A stretch of DNA of 64,000 nt from Acanthochlamys bracteata (Eukaryota; Streptophyta; Magnoliopsida; Pandanales; Velloziaceae). A model generated the notes under the pieces. The model did not search any database, was not told the origin of the DNA, and saw only the letters and a list, made by a program, of their open reading frames with translations. The stretch lies in contig CM034130.1 of the NCBI GenBank assembly GCA_019914995.1, forward strand, positions 4,278,001 to 4,342,000. Reading direction: 5' to 3'. Position 1 is the stretch's first letter. Each line of letters starts with the position of its first letter. A program made the position numbers and the translations under genes. This document shows, piece by piece, positions 48,501 through 61,205 of the stretch.

Positions 48501-51500
48501 TCATAATACTGGACTTTTCTGAGCATGCTGAGAAAACTCATAGACTCTTCAATGTTTTCATAGTTAACAAACAAGGTTGCGCTTCAACATGGTTTTTCCC
48601 CCAAAGTGAGCATGTTCACTTGTTTCGATAACCTTGTTTTGCATCCCTGATTACTTGATTCGATAGATAATGCTTGTTGGACTTTTCTGTCTAATCACCT
48701 TGTCTCCAACTTGTTTATTTAATCATTTTCATAATACTGTTGAATGTTCTAACCCTCCAGATCACACTCCTATTTACACTGCAGTTGTCCTCTGCATAGC
48801 TCGTCTCCCTGTAGGTTAATCATTTTTTCCCCCTGCAGTTATTCAAAATAAGTGCATCTGAGGCATTGGATTTTTTGGATGAGTTTCTCTTGATGAACCC
48901 TGATTCAAGGTAAATTACTACTTTCACAAGTACCATATTTATTCAACTCGTCAACTATATCTTTGCTGTTGTTAGTTTGATTTTAGGTGGTTAAATAGTA
49001 GTGTTTTCTTTTTGAGATTACCAATACTTTCTTTTTAGTTGTGGCGACATGAGCTGCTATGAAAAATACTTTGTTTAATCAAGGTAAAACTATGATATTT
49101 GTTTGCATATTTTTGTTTGATGAATTTTTTCATAAACATGACTATGAGGCCCTGAGGCAGCTTATGGGATAATGAACCAGCAATCGCTTCGTAAATTTGG
49201 AGGTTTATTTTTAGTGTACCAAGCTTATCCTAGAATTATGCTTAACCATTATCAGTTTAGCAATATTGAGCATATGTCTGCTGGAATCAGATTTTACCAA
49301 TATATGTTTTTTCATTTAAAATTTTTTTATGTGCAACTGAATGTGCAAATGACCGGAATAGATATTCCTTTTATTCATGATAGTTTGTTTTTTTAAATTA
49401 CGTGAAATTGTTGAGTGCTTTTATGCACATTTGAATATACTTTCAGATTCCAATTTTTTTTAAGTGGAGAACATAATTGTACCTTTTTCAGTGGGCGTGT
49501 TAAATACCACCTTTTTGCAACTGCTTCGGGGCTTGGGCTGAATCGACTTTCTGAGAAGGTTAGTGGGTACTGTAAACCTTGAAATCTTGAATCTGTTAGT
49601 TTTATGGTTCTTGCTATCCTTCTGCTCTTCGGGTTAGAGTAAAGCATGTGTTTTTTGCAATTCTTTTATGGGGAACCAATTTGGGTATAGAGTTACTTGT
49701 TGATGTTGTATGGATCCCTTAGAAATCTGAATGTCTGGAGCCTATGGAGGACAAAGCAACTTGTGCCATAATTTCAGAGGGCTAAAGGTTGTAAAGTCTC
49801 TATTTAGGAAGTCATGCTTGAAGCTGCAATCAGAAATGATCTGTAATATACTTTTCTGTTAAGTCAAAATATCTGCGATAATGCTTAGTGGTGACTGGAG
49901 GTTGCTTTTCACAAAGGCTGGAGTGAGGCGTAAATCTCAGAGTGCCTTTAAATAAAAAGTGATAAACCTAATCACATAGATATTAAATTAAACAGGTATG
50001 GAATTTGGCATTTCAGTAATGTCTTAATGGACGCTTTATGGATTGGTTAGTACAATTATTATATTGGTGAGCATTAGGGTAACTGGCCTACTTGTCTATT
50101 CTAGTCTGTACTTCAACTGACTTCCTATGCGCATCACATCCTAAACTACAAATCTGCAGACAACAAGAATATGTCTGGCTTTAAGTTGCCAAGATTGAAG
50201 CTGGGCATTATGGAGGCTACTACTCCTATGATAGAAATAATGGAGATGATAACAGCAAAAATAACACATGATAGTAGACCTCTATAGAGTAACTTTGAAG
50301 CATACAAGTAGACCTACAAATTCTTGAACTTTGGTGTCAAGAGAAGAATGCAATTTATGTGTTTGGATCATTGATATCTTGTATAGTGAAGCACGCCAAT
50401 GCATGTAGATAACCTTGATGAAAGTACTAATTCACATCACTATGATGAAGTTGTAATTCCCATGCAGTTTGGGTTTGTAAGAGCACCACAATACCACCAA
50501 GATGGTGTGGTTTCAAATCCCATGCTATTAAATTTATTTATCTAAAAAAATAAAATTTCCTGTTACGGTATGCTTGCAATTTCTCTAGCTAGAAAAGACT
50601 TACTGTTTCTCCCGTAATTATCTTACGCATAATTGGTTGCAATATCTTACTAATTGTGGTTTTGTGTTTCTTTGACAGATCTTTTGCTATTTTGACATTG
50701 AGAAAAAGGGCTCCATAACATTTCGACAGGTATGCTTTTGTCCTTAGGCTCTGTGAAAATTCTGAAACTTCTGTTCTTGCTCAAGGTCAGCCTGACCAAT
50801 AACTAATGATGCAGAATGTTTCTCTTTTGGATTTTAAACGTGTATCGGTTGATGCCACTGCAATTGCTAGATCTTGGTTTAGTGCTATCAAAAGAGGGAG
50901 GAGAAAAAAAATAAAAAACTACTACGAAAAATGTGTCATCGGGAGTTCTAGATGTGCTTTAAAAGCTTATTCTACCATGATTGTAGCATAGAGTACATCC
51001 TAGGTGGAGAAATGTGACTTATGTTAATGTAAAGTCCTTTACATTACTCTATTTGTAATGGTAATTGTGTACTGCTTACTTTCTGCAGTTCTTGATTGGA
51101 TCAGCGTACATCAGGAAACAGCCATTATTTTTAAAAGCATGTGAAACAGCTTTTAACATATGTGGCGGCAGCAAAAATGGGTATATACCAGTAAAAGAGG
51201 TAAGTTGCATGCTGCTACCACAATCCAGACTCAGATCTTAATATTTAACTTATCAAAGTTTATGGCAATGTTATGTAGTTGCAGAATATCACTCAAACTG
51301 TCACAGGCACTGGCAATGAACTTGTAAGCACTGATTTACTTATGCTAAAACATCTCCATTCAACTGTTAATTAAGTTCTAGAGCAAAATATGTTGCATTA
51401 TGGTTATTAAAATGTTCAAAGTTCGAAAATAAATGCGTGGATATTTTGTATTGCAGTTTGAGAAGCAGTTCCACACATGTGACACCAACAATGACGGATT

Positions 51501-51603
51501 TATTAACAAGGATGACTTTGTGGGCTGTCTAAGGAGAAAACCAGTGTTAATTGCTCTCTTTATATCTTCACCAGAAGCTGAAGCCTATCACATTCAAGTT
51601 TGA
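36553..51603 (+). CDS. LPEAT2: Lysophosphatidylethanolamine acyltransferase 2 (LPEAT2-like), 14 exons
   Basis: Exons: 36553-37004, 39698-39878, 40007-40066, 41473-41636, 41716-41779, 43141-43209, 44415-44510, 45479-45523, 48839-48909, 49492-49558, 50679-50729, 51089-51199, 51279-51323, 51457-51603. All introns are GT-AG and the frame is continuous for 540 residues, close to the 539 I recall for Arabidopsis LPEAT2. Residues 83-118 form a hydrophobic membrane hairpin. NHLSYIE (173-179) is the acyltransferase box I variant of this family and PEGTTTNG (246-253) is box III. The C-terminus has a degenerate EF-hand (from D429) and a canonical one, DTNNDGFINKDD (501-512), implying calcium control. 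By family it re-acylates lyso-PE and other lysophospholipids at the ER or endomembranes. MMSDELRSPLLPS matches the N-terminus of homologues and sets the start. Introns carry two DNA-transposon remnants. It appears intact. Confidence 0.93.
39302..39538. mobile_element. Tourist-like MITE in LPEAT2 intron 1 (237 bp)
   Basis: The left end is GGGCATGTTTGG and the right end, read inversely, is GGGGATGTTTGT (10 of 12 identical). It is bordered by CTA (39299-39301) and TTA (39539-39541), close to the 3-bp TTA duplication of Tourist/PIF elements. The interior is A+T-rich with partial self-complementarity and does not code. Confidence 0.45.
44386..44414 (+). repeat. T10(CT)n tract forming the polypyrimidine signal of LPEAT2 exon 7
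   Basis: A run of T followed by a CT microsatellite and TTTCAG leads directly into exon 7 at 44415. It is both a simple repeat and the 3' splice-site tract, so length polymorphism here could affect splicing. Confidence 0.6.
45760..45767. repeat. hAT target-site duplication, left (GATCCAAC)
   Basis: It is identical to GATCCAAC at 46267-46274. Confidence 0.85.
45768..46266. mobile_element. Non-autonomous hAT element (499 bp) in LPEAT2 intron 8
   Basis: The ends are TAAAGATGTAAAAATAGGTC and, read inversely, TATAGGTGTAAAAATGGGCG. A perfect 8-bp duplication, GATCCAAC, flanks it. Inside both ends are dense GGGCCGG/CCGGCCC words, and near 45930-46000 are gttgac/gtcaac words. The TIRs and subterminal words match those of the larger hAT element at 18386-21254, so this is probably a deletion derivative of the same family. 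It has no coding capacity. The perfect duplication suggests it is younger than the larger copy. Confidence 0.85.
46267..46274. repeat. hAT target-site duplication, right (GATCCAAC)
   Basis: Perfect match to the left copy at 45760-45767. Confidence 0.85.
48232..48289. repeat. Short inverted repeat in LPEAT2 intron 8
   Basis: The left arm gttttttcgaaaattacgcc (continuing taaaag, 48232-48257) is nearly complementary to the right arm at 48263-48289 (ctcttttagacgtaattttg, continuing aaaaagc), with a loop of about 5 nt. It could be part of a degenerate MITE or simply an intronic hairpin. Confidence 0.5.
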
Positions 51604-52329
51604 AGACTACTAATTGGCTATGTACCCCTGTGTGGATGCTGTTTGGGCCACTGTACCTCTGCTTTCGATGGTGGCCATTCATAGTATTTCTTAAATTGAA
51701 TGGCAATCAGCTGTGATGGATTTTCAAGTGGTTTCCTTACCAGCAATCTTTGTTACTCCACACTGAGATGCAACTACGTAACATGACAGAAATTGGCACG
51801 TTGTATAGCAGATATGAATATTCATTTTATTTCCTGATAAATATCTAGGAACTGTTACCTTGACAATCAATTTACAAAAAGATCTGAGCGGCTAGAAAGA
51901 TCCATACATAGGGAAAAGAATTAGATTCATAATATTTACAATCAGTTAAATCATTTTACATTACATTGCATTTATCTATTCATTTGGACTCTTTTCTTTT
52001 GTTGAGTTGAGCTCCTTGAGGGTGGAACCTGTTGATAGAAACAAAACGCAAGACGCCAAAAGTTTAGGTTGATGCCACCGCTAGTTATCACTGTATGGGA
52101 GAAAGATGAAATCACTATCATGGCATTAGCATGAAGGAAAAAAGATCTTAAAGTGGCATGATGAGTGGAAACGGCACCACACAACCTAAAGTTTCAGGAC
52201 TATCAGTTGAGGTGTTTATCCCTCGACAAAATTTGACATCTGGATGACCAACATGCCTTCTGTCAATCAATAGCCTTCTCAATTCTTCTTGTCAAGAATT
52301 AGTGTTCTATATAAGCAGGGTATGTGTAC
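51604..52329. other. LPEAT2 3' UTR and downstream spacer
   Basis: The 3' UTR probably extends for 200-300 bp after the stop; no perfect AATAAA was found, and 'gataaat' at about 51835 is the nearest candidate. No further gene signal was seen. Confidence 0.35.
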
Positions 52330-53420
52330 TTTCCTACACCTAGGTTTCTTAGTGTTATACATTGGCGAGAGATCTCAAGCAAACTGTTGGGGCTACGTAT
52401 ACAAGTTGCGCTACAAATGTAGGTGCACGCACGTCTGATTTTTGGAGAACATATTCTCTGTTTTGTCTCTGATCTCTTCTTTGTCTTCTAAATTCACATG
52501 GTATTGGAGCACTCAATTTAGTAGTTGATTATGATCTGCCGCAGCTTCTTCTCTATCCATCAAACACTTTTCTCCATAGTCTCTGGACTTCAAATCCTAA
52601 GTTGTCTCCTTTTGTAAAGTTCCATAGATATCTTCTCAACTAATCTAAACTTTTCTCATTTCCACTAGACTTCAAATTATATGCTGTTGTCTCCTCAATC
52701 AGTAGTTGCACACAATTCATAGATGAAGTTTTCTAAGTTCCTTCTAGTGTGGCATTTTTGGTGAAGCACTCAACTTATCTATTGACGGTGTGTACTGAAA
52801 TATATATTCGACAGTTTATCACAGCACATCTCATTTATCGGTAGGCTATTATAGATGCATGCTGTCAATATATTGGTTGGAAGTCTGATCAGTTGTGGAT
52901 TCCTCCTGCTTGTGGATTATTGTGGTATTCTCGTACCGAGAGTTATTATTGGCGTTTCTTTGGCTTTTTGTGATCCTATTGGTTTATTGTGTGTATTAAT
53001 CACAGTGGAATTTTGGTAACCTCTTCCTCCTAGTGATAGTAGCAAGGTCAAAATTACTATTATGAAGTTGAGTGAGAAATAGTATCTTATATTGGGACCT
53101 GGAGGCAAGGTGGAGTAACACAACCAACCAATTTTGTGACTTAAGGTATCTAGAATGAAAGAGAAATGGTTATCTGCTAAAATATTTGATATGGACAGCA
53201 AGGAACAACCATCTGTAAGGGCAAATTATGTTGTACAAGACTGTAAACGAAGTTCGGATTTGCTGTGGTGGAGCAATTCTCAAGAAAAGAATGTTTCTTG
53301 AGTTTATCAATTGTATCAGAGCCTCTCTATTGCACTAAGGTTACAAAACTTCAGTGAGGACAATGGAGCATTAAGAGACTTGATGGAAGAATTGAATCTC
53401 CACGAGACTACGACAGCTGA
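52330..53420 (+). mobile_element. Possible LTR-retrotransposon (Copia-like) fossil
   Basis: A primer-binding-like sequence TGGTATTGGAGC lies at 52499-52510 after LTR-like text, and a second similar site (TTGTATCAGAGCC) lies near 53311-53323. Between them, weak gag-like words (for example MKLSEK) are seen. LTR ends and a target duplication were not identified. If real it is old and broken many times. Confidence 0.3.
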
Positions 53421-55039
53421 CAAAAAAAAACGGTAGGAGTTCACTGTGGCAAAGCTCTTGTTGGGATCATCCAGTTGTTGAGAATACAAAGGAGTACTCT
53501 TCCATATTTCATTGGAGTGTATTCTCAAGTTTAGAGGGTTACACCCCCTCTTTCTAGTAATGTGCATCAAGAGAAAGTTAAACCCAGATAGCTTCAACAG
53601 CTTCATGTTGTGTTTTATTTGTTGGTGGTAGAGGTCATAGTGACGATAGAAGAAGGGTGCAGATGGATGCACTTACTTTAAAAATTGGCAATTGGCTAAT
53701 GTTCCTTCAAGTCCATAAAGAAAGATGGGCATGCTTGAGATGCATGGTCTAGTTTGTGTGAGAGTAAAGAACTTGTATTTTTCTTTAAAGAGTGGAGGAT
53801 ATTTCTTCCCTATGTCTTAAACACTCCAATACATAGGATCCTAGTTGTCTCAAATCCAGTAAGATTACAACTCATGCCGGCTTCAATAAGCTATCAGCTT
53901 GTAGAGCAGCACTAATCATCCTTACTAGAGAGGAAATAACCTAACAGTAACCATGATTCAGAGTGCTGCTTTTGTAATCAATCAGTCCTGAACCAGGACT
54001 TCTTACAGGTATATAGCATTAGTGTAAGCAAATCTCCTACAATAGAGTATTACAGCTTCAGAAGAGGTTCAGGACTACTAAAGCTGTTCTTTATTCAAAA
54101 CACTTGTCAACCTGAGATGGAAGTGCATACGTCGATTAGACGTATCTGTTCTCGATGTGTTCACATAAACCTTCTACGTCAGCTGTGGCAGATTGACGAG
54201 CCAGCAAAATGTGGTGCCTCATCATTATCCTATATGCTCTTTAAATCAAATAACTTGAAGGTCCCTATAGCAACAAAAAAGGAAAAAAGTGAGAGATACA
54301 CAAACTTTTGCATCAGTATCTTACTTCTTGGGCACAACGATATGAAAGCTACCAAATCACTCTAGAAAGTTTTCTTGGAAGTTAACAGATCCTACTCAAA
54401 AGATAGAAACAAGGGACAAAATACCAGGTTAAATAATAAAAAACACGCAACTGAATCGATCTTCTGATAAACTCACACATTATCAAAGTAATGAAAATGC
54501 AACAAAGTACCTTCTAAACCAACACATAACAGCGCGTGAGCTACCATAGCAAAATCTATATCTCACAGCATCATTCACTTTTAGAAAATTCTATTTGGTC
54601 ATTGTTGTAATTCTATGTTTCATTATTGGAGGACCAATTAGTTTGGACAGACAGGCATCTAAGATTGCAAGTATCCAACTTCTGCAGACCATCATATAAG
54701 ACCTATCTAACTATAGAAGAAAATTTGTCTGGTTAAGGTAAAAACAAATCCCACTATAGGAAGGCAGTTCTAAAGATAACCAAGTAAAACTTGATATGCA
54801 ATTTTCTATTGCTTAATAGTATGATAGCGTAGTAATATGATACCGTGATATTTTACAAGTTGCTACGCATGTACTTTTCACCGTGAGATAACAATGATCA
54901 AATTTTTAATTAAAAAATTATCTTACTAATAAATTATGGGTCAGAGGAAGTTTTCACATGAAGTGCAGATAAAATCATAGATATACAGCACTTACATGCA
55001 TTAAAAGTAGCAGACCAGTCCACATAATGAAGTCCTTAC
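53421..55039. other. Spacer without a supported gene
   Basis: Only short, unsupported open stretches occur (for example 54117-54365). The missing last exon of the MINDY relic could lie here but was not recognised. Confidence 0.35.
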
Positions 55040-58000
55040 CTGAGGACCTATAATCAGTCTATTACCACCACTAGCATGTTTTTGCTGTGAGTTTTGCGTT
55101 GCTGGCGCTGAGGCTGCTGTTCAAATTCTTGTAGTTGCAGTGCTATAGCTAGCTGCAGATCAGAGCTGCAAGACGAATTTAAAACTCCATATCACTCAAG
55201 TCTGCATAATTAAGAAACTCAACATAACTCCGCAAGAGCAAATGTCAACAGACACTGCTCAAGTATCAGTCACACATAGATCTTAGAGAAACAAAATGCA
55301 AATCTAAATGCTACATACTTATGGGAACAGCCTAATGCAGAAAAAAAGAGGGGGAAGACCAAGCCTTCATCTCATAGTAGATGATCCCATACAGCACCAT
55401 ATCTATACAATCAAAAGCCTCAAAGAAAGAAAGTGCAGGATTCTATTAACTAGCTGGAGCACATGAAGAAGCTTTCGTTGGTGCTTGTGATCAGCACAAG
55501 TCGACCTTATTCATATGCACAAGTCACCTAACTTGATCCAATCTAGGCTGAAATTTGGAATAAGGTTTTTGGAGCTTTTCTAGCTATAGCTTGCTCATTC
55601 GACAAAGCAAACTTGAATGGAGATCAATTTCCGCTAAAACTGAGTTAATGTTTTGGAAAATAAACTAAAGCAACAATCCCAGCCAATTTATAACCCTGAT
55701 AAGATTTAATAATAAATCAAAACTTGAAACAGACTGAAGAAGCTTCAAAAATCACCGTCAAATATCTAACCATGAGACCGCAATATAACATATGAATACT
55801 ACAAGAACTGGGTAACTTCCAGGCAATAAGAATCAGGAACATCTCTAGATTACAAAGAAATCATACCACTTCTTGATCTTAGCTACATGTATTACTCTAT
55901 ACCCTAGAAATTAGATCATTTTAACAATTACACAGACAATTCAAGAATAAGTAATAGTGACAGTGGAAAATCAGTGCAAACAAATGTTGGGAAACTAGTT
56001 TATACTTGTGCAAAATATGCCACTACATAATGAAACGACCTCATTTTGTCATCACCACAAGATGGCAAAAACCAAAAGGGCACAACGAGAGTTTGTGACT
56101 GCATACAAACTGACAGAAATTGTTGAGAGAATTGAACATAAGGCAACAGTCTAAAAGTAACAGAAAAGGTCAGATAAGGTAAAGAATTTAGCATGCTTGC
56201 ACAAGTGTACTTAGTAATAATGATTCAGAGAAGATGGATAGGAAGCCTCTGTAAATAGGATAGTTACAGAAAAGTGTGAACTTAAGCTTTGGAAGAAGAT
56301 GGGAAACACTGACCTTGTTCTGTTAGTAAGCTCTGGAAGAAGAAGGGAAACACTGACCTTGTTCTGTTAGTAAGTAGATATTGATATAAAACTCATGTTT
56401 ATTCTGCATAGTACCTTGGTTCAGCTCTTTATTCAAATAATAACATAAAATGAACATATGCGATAAAATGAAACTTAAGTTTTAAAGATAAGCTCTGTTT
56501 ATGAGTAAAGTAGCAGCATTGTGCCTTGGATGTTTCACAAACAACAAATGTATAATGTAAATATGTAATAAAAGCCATGAATCAGCCGAATTGCAGTAAG
56601 GCAGAAGACAGGATTCAATGAGGACTACGTTTTCTTTCTTCAATTATGAACTGCACAACCACATTACAGAGCTGCAGTATAACGTACTTAAAAATTGATG
56701 TCAAGCTGAATTTTCAAGAGAAGCAAGATATTTATGAAAATAAAACAATCCTTCCACTAAATAAAAGACAGACACTCCAATAGAGTTTGAATCAATTAGG
56801 ACCATAGAGCAGTAATATCCATAGCGCTTTGTTCATTCCGAAAGTCATTGGTGAGGTTATCCAACTTGAATTCCTTGAAGCTACTGGTCATGAACACTGT
56901 ATCTCCATTTACCTAAGAACAAAGAAACAGTTATGAACAAGCCAGAGTAACCCGAAAAATTTACAGAAGAATTCTCATATATAAGACAGAGGATTAAAAT
57001 GAAAAAAACTTCCCTCATTCAACTTCTCCCACACAAGATCTGGTTGGTTTATATAACCTTGACCAGTAGCCAAAAGATATAGTTCTCCATTAAACTACCA
57101 GAAAGTGTCAAAAAGGATATTATATTACATCTATCAAAATTTACCAGATATGTAAAATTCCGTAAGTTAACTATAATAACTACTTATGAGAATCATACCT
57201 TAAAAAAGGTGCTAAAGTGATTATTGCGGAGAAAAAAAAAAACCAACTCACGTTCTTTTAGACCTTCTTGCAAGGAAAATAGTCTGCATAAGAGACAATT
57301 ACGATCTGGTGCAAAAGAAAAAATTGGATGGAGACAGAAGAGGCAATAAAGAACCATACCCATAAATTGTCAACTGACTAGAATTTTGTTCCAGAAAATT
57401 TTTTATCAATTGCCCTTAAGATAAGTACGAAAAAGATATCATACTCATTAGAATAAGATAATAAAGAAGAGGAAAGAGCATTAGAATATAAGGAAACAGA
57501 ACTGCAAAACACGAGGAAAGGATAACATACTCGCTGACTAATTTTGTAATTGGAAAGTGACTTAGAAGCACCTTCATCAGCTTTGTCAGCTTGCTAGCAG
57601 GAACAACCTCACCTTCATAGACTGGTTCACTATCTTCACATGTTGATTGCACCGATTGATGGATACATTCTTCCCCTTCATATATAGGTTCATTACCAGC
57701 AAAGCTAGAAGCAACTTCCAAGAATCAAGAAGCCCATTTTCTCCATTGGGGGATGCATCCACGCCCAATGCGTCTTAAGTATGCAATACTGCTGAGCTAT
57801 GTTGTCCTGGCTCAGCTGCAAGCTCCGGATGAGATTCAAATACAGATTCTAAAGAGGAAGCCTGTGTTTTAGATTGCCTCTCAGTGCTGGCAATCACTTG
57901 ATCTGTGTTAATAGGTCACTCATCATTCTTAACTGCATCAGTAGTCGGCACCAATACATTATGGTCCTGGATTATATAGTTCCTAGTGTCTCAACTGAAC

Positions 58001-58145
58001 CAGAGGATCTCAAGGATAGTGAATCATGATGAACTGAATAATCACTGTAGTCTATAGTGATATCAGTAATATCAGTAGACGCCTCTGTTGACGAACCCTC
58101 AGCACTAACACATCCACCTTACTGACATCAGCCACAAAATCAGCT
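55040..58145 (-). pseudogene. MINDY (FAM63/DUF544) deubiquitinase pseudogene, C-terminal half
   Basis: Minus-strand exons are visible in order: 58145-57531, 57414-57360, 57283-57199, 57094-57014, 56912-about 56803 and 55165-55040. Diagnostic blocks are GVDASPNGENGLLD, SSFAGNEPIYEGEECI, EDSEPVYEGEVV, IKNFLEQNSSQLTIYG, LQEGLKERE, RNNHFSTFFK, GQGYINQPDLVWEKLNE, NGDTVFMTS, SDLQLAIAL and QEFEQQPQRQ. Damage: an in-frame TAA before DALGVD, a 1-nt loss just after GLLD (about 57720), another frame change about 57590, a donor GG in place of GT after the exon at 57014, and a frame change in the last exon. The N-terminal catalytic part with the active-site Cys is absent. MINDY enzymes trim Lys48-linked ubiquitin chains. 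The relic ends on the right where caulimovirus sequence begins. Confidence 0.85.
56285..56372. repeat. Tandem duplication, two 44-bp units
   Basis: The unit starting agctttggaagaagatggga (56285-56328) is repeated at 56329-56372 with two differences. It lies in an intron of the MINDY relic. The near-identity points to a recent event. Confidence 0.8.
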
Positions 58146-58159
58146 CTGTTAGGAAAAAG

Positions 58160-60030
58160 AGTTCGTCTTGATAATTAAACTTTCGTTGACCATTTACCTT
58201 CGTTTTGTTTTGTTGTACAAAGGTCCTGTATACCTGTTCAGGTTAGGAATAAAAGGTCGAGCATAATTTAATAATCCAAAGAATTTTTGCAAATCCTTAA
58301 GAGTGTCAAGTCTTTCAAAAAAATCCTGAATCTTTTGGATAATGTGGGGTTGGAGCTCTATAGATCCTTTTCCAACTATTACTCCGAGAAACTCAATTTT
58401 TTTTCTAAATAATTGTAATTTCTTTTTAGTTACAATAATTTTGTTATCTAAAAATTTTTTTAGGACTATCTAAAGATGTCTTATATGCTTTTTCTCATTT
58501 TTTGAAAATACCAAAATGTCATCTATATAAATAGAGACAAATTTATCATGTTGTTTAAAAATAAGATCTTTTTTTTTTTTTTTTTTTGAAAATTGATGAA
58601 GCATTCTTAAGACTAAATGGCATAACAAGCCAATCAAAATGACCTTCAAGACAAGTGAACACGGTCCAAGGAATACTTTTCTTTTCCATATTAACTTGTT
58701 AGGAACCTAATTTACAATCAAATTTTCTAAACACCTATTGGCCTCTAATTCTGTCTAACAAATTTGTTTTGTTAGGAATTAAATAGCCATCATATATTGT
58801 ATTGTCATTTAGCCGTATATAGTTAATGACCATACGACTCTTTCCTCTATCTGTTTAGCATAATTTCTAACAATGAATGCTGGAGATCTATGAGGAGATT
58901 CTGAGTGCTATATAACTTGAAGTTATAATAACTCAGTTATATGCATTCTAAAATCATCTCTATCTTGAAATGTTGCATCAATAGCTCCTGCTCTAACACA
59001 TAGGTCAGGATTAATGATGTTTAAGTTACATTTAATGGAAGATTGGTCCTAAAATATTGTAAGATTATCACTTAATACTCCCGATTTTTTCAATCGAGAT
59101 ATAAGTATTTTCGTAACGTAAAAAGCATCTATCGGAAGTTGGATAGGTTTATTCTGTTAAACCTTCCCATAAATAGTCGAAGTTTATCTCTTCTGGACAT
59201 TCTAACTGTTCTTCACATAATAAGCCTTTGCATTATCCTTTGATTGGACAATTCCAGTCTGGATTTTATGATGATAACTTATTCAGGTGAATAAGTCCTT
59301 GTTTTTTGCTACTTCTTTGTGAGAAGTTTTTGAAGGTAGATGAAATCTGACACCACTATTATGTAATGGTGCTTCGCGTAATGTAGTAAAATCCCCACCA
59401 TGCTTCTCAGCATACTCTGTTGTGGAATAAATAGTGGGTGCGATAAAACCACCTCTAATCATTGTAAAAGTATCTTTTGTTAAAAAGATACTCTCATTTT
59501 GTTGAAGAAAAAATTTTATTCCTAAAACAACAGGATAAGGTATGTAATCTCTTACATACATAATCTCAGGAGGTAAATCATAATAGTAACTATAGTTGCA
59601 ATTACTCTGAAAAGCAATTTGCAGACGTAGTACTACTGTGGTAGTATAGGTAAATGATGAACCATCCATTTGAACCGCATCTACGATTTTTTGTAAAGGC
59701 ATACAATACTGCTTTGGAAGAAGCTGTTGTCATATTATACACTTTGTGCATCTAGTGTCTATTAAGGCTAGTGTTTTCACTATGTAGTGTTTATATTTTA
59801 AAACTATCGGAAACTTAATAGTATGAATATCAAATTCATTATTACAATTTAAAGCAACTGTAGTAACGTTTTCTTCAGACTGAATTTCTGACTCTAGTGT
59901 CTGAAATTCTTCTACTTCTTGCAAATGTGCAGAAGTAGAAGGTTTGGTTAATTCTTTTCTTTCTAAAAAAGTAATTTTCATCTGTAATTGACATAGTTGA
60001 GATTCAAGATTGGTAATTCTAGAATGCAAA
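58160..60030 (-). mobile_element. Endogenous caulimovirus fossil: protease and reverse transcriptase part
   Basis: On the minus strand, a short coiled-coil leader (60029-59860) is followed by an aspartic-protease-like ALIDT motif region (about 59760), then at lower coordinates the reverse transcriptase, with PFSLKNAS at about 58625-58600 and YIDDILVFSK at about 58530-58500. Domain order and motif spelling fit Caulimoviridae; the genus is not assigned. The piece is broken at several places and is joined head to head with the next one. Such rearranged, silent copies are typical of plant genomes. Confidence 0.75.
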
Positions 60031-60037
60031 TTTATAT

Positions 60038-60800
60038 TTGCATCAGTCGCGTAATATGGATATGAACAAGAACATAAGAGAAAAACTAGGAAAAATACTA
60101 AGCGAAAGCATAGTGGACCTCCTAGAAAGAAAAGATATTTTCTTAGAAAGTCTAATAGAAAAAAACCCTATCCTTCTCAAGGAAAACATGTACCTAGATT
60201 CAATCCAAGAAGAGCATACAAAAAGAAATTAAAATGCTTTACTTGGCAAAGTGAAGATCATTTAAGCAACGTATGTTTATATAAACATAGCATACGTAAC
60301 AAAAACTCTACATTATTGAGTGATGTTAATGATTGCTTAATAGAAGTGGATTCTGAAATTTCAGATTCAGAAACTATTTATTCTATAGAAAGCAGAGAAG
60401 AATGTCATTCTAATCCAGAGGAAAGACAATTTATCCTCGAAATGGATGGAGATATCCTACCATATCAAGAAGAATTCTCATCATCAGAAGATGATGAATT
60501 GATGGAATCACAGTGTTTGCATACTTATAGTTCAGGAAATCCTAGTTGGATACCCAATAAAGGATCATACTCTATAGCATGTTATAAATCTAGATGGTGG
60601 CCATCAAGATTAAAAAGAGTATAATATGAATTGTGTCTTTTAGAATGTTGTATTACTTGTTTACCACAACAAGTACAAGATTATATCAAGAATGGTAAAA
60701 CAGACGAGATTAATGCAGATATAAATTTGCAATGGCAGCTGTTGTCTTCTAGGAAGCTGCACTTTGCTCAAGCAATGAGCTAGTAATTTTCTTTGGCCAA
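60038..60800 (+). mobile_element. Endogenous caulimovirus fossil: coat-protein part
   Basis: On the + strand, a basic Arg/Lys-rich stretch (about 60100-60220) precedes a zinc-knuckle-like segment (about 60228-60290) and then a strongly acidic Ser/Glu/Asp-rich tail (60316-60530), the usual order at the C-terminal end of caulimovirus coat proteins. It is broken and not of viral length. Its orientation is opposite to that of the pol piece at 58160-60030. Confidence 0.6.
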
Positions 60801-61205
60801 GAAAATTCTCCCATAAAATATCTTGAGCTTGAGATTACAGTTTAATGCAGCGTACATCCTCATTCAATCGCTTTCCTATACCTAGATGAAAGATTAGAAA
60901 AACTGCTCAATATGCTACTACATCTGCTGAAATAACTCAAAGACCATGAAGAATAAGGATTTTGGACACAATTTTGCACTATAATGGATATGAAGATCAT
61001 ATAAGATTGCGGACCAGGAGATTGGTAGAATGGAGGGTGACATGAGGTGGTGATACAGTGAAAGCATGTCACATGATATCGACCCCCTCACAGAACTGCT
61101 ACAAGGAAAAGATTCGAACCTAATAAGAAAGAAATCGTTGTTCGGAAAGGTTGTCAATTATTAAAGAAAATGCTGGATCTATATAATACTTTAGTAGAAA
61201 CCAGC
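60801..61205. other. Spacer, origin unclear
   Basis: It may be a further diverged part of the caulimovirus fossil, but no motif was recognised. Confidence 0.25.
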
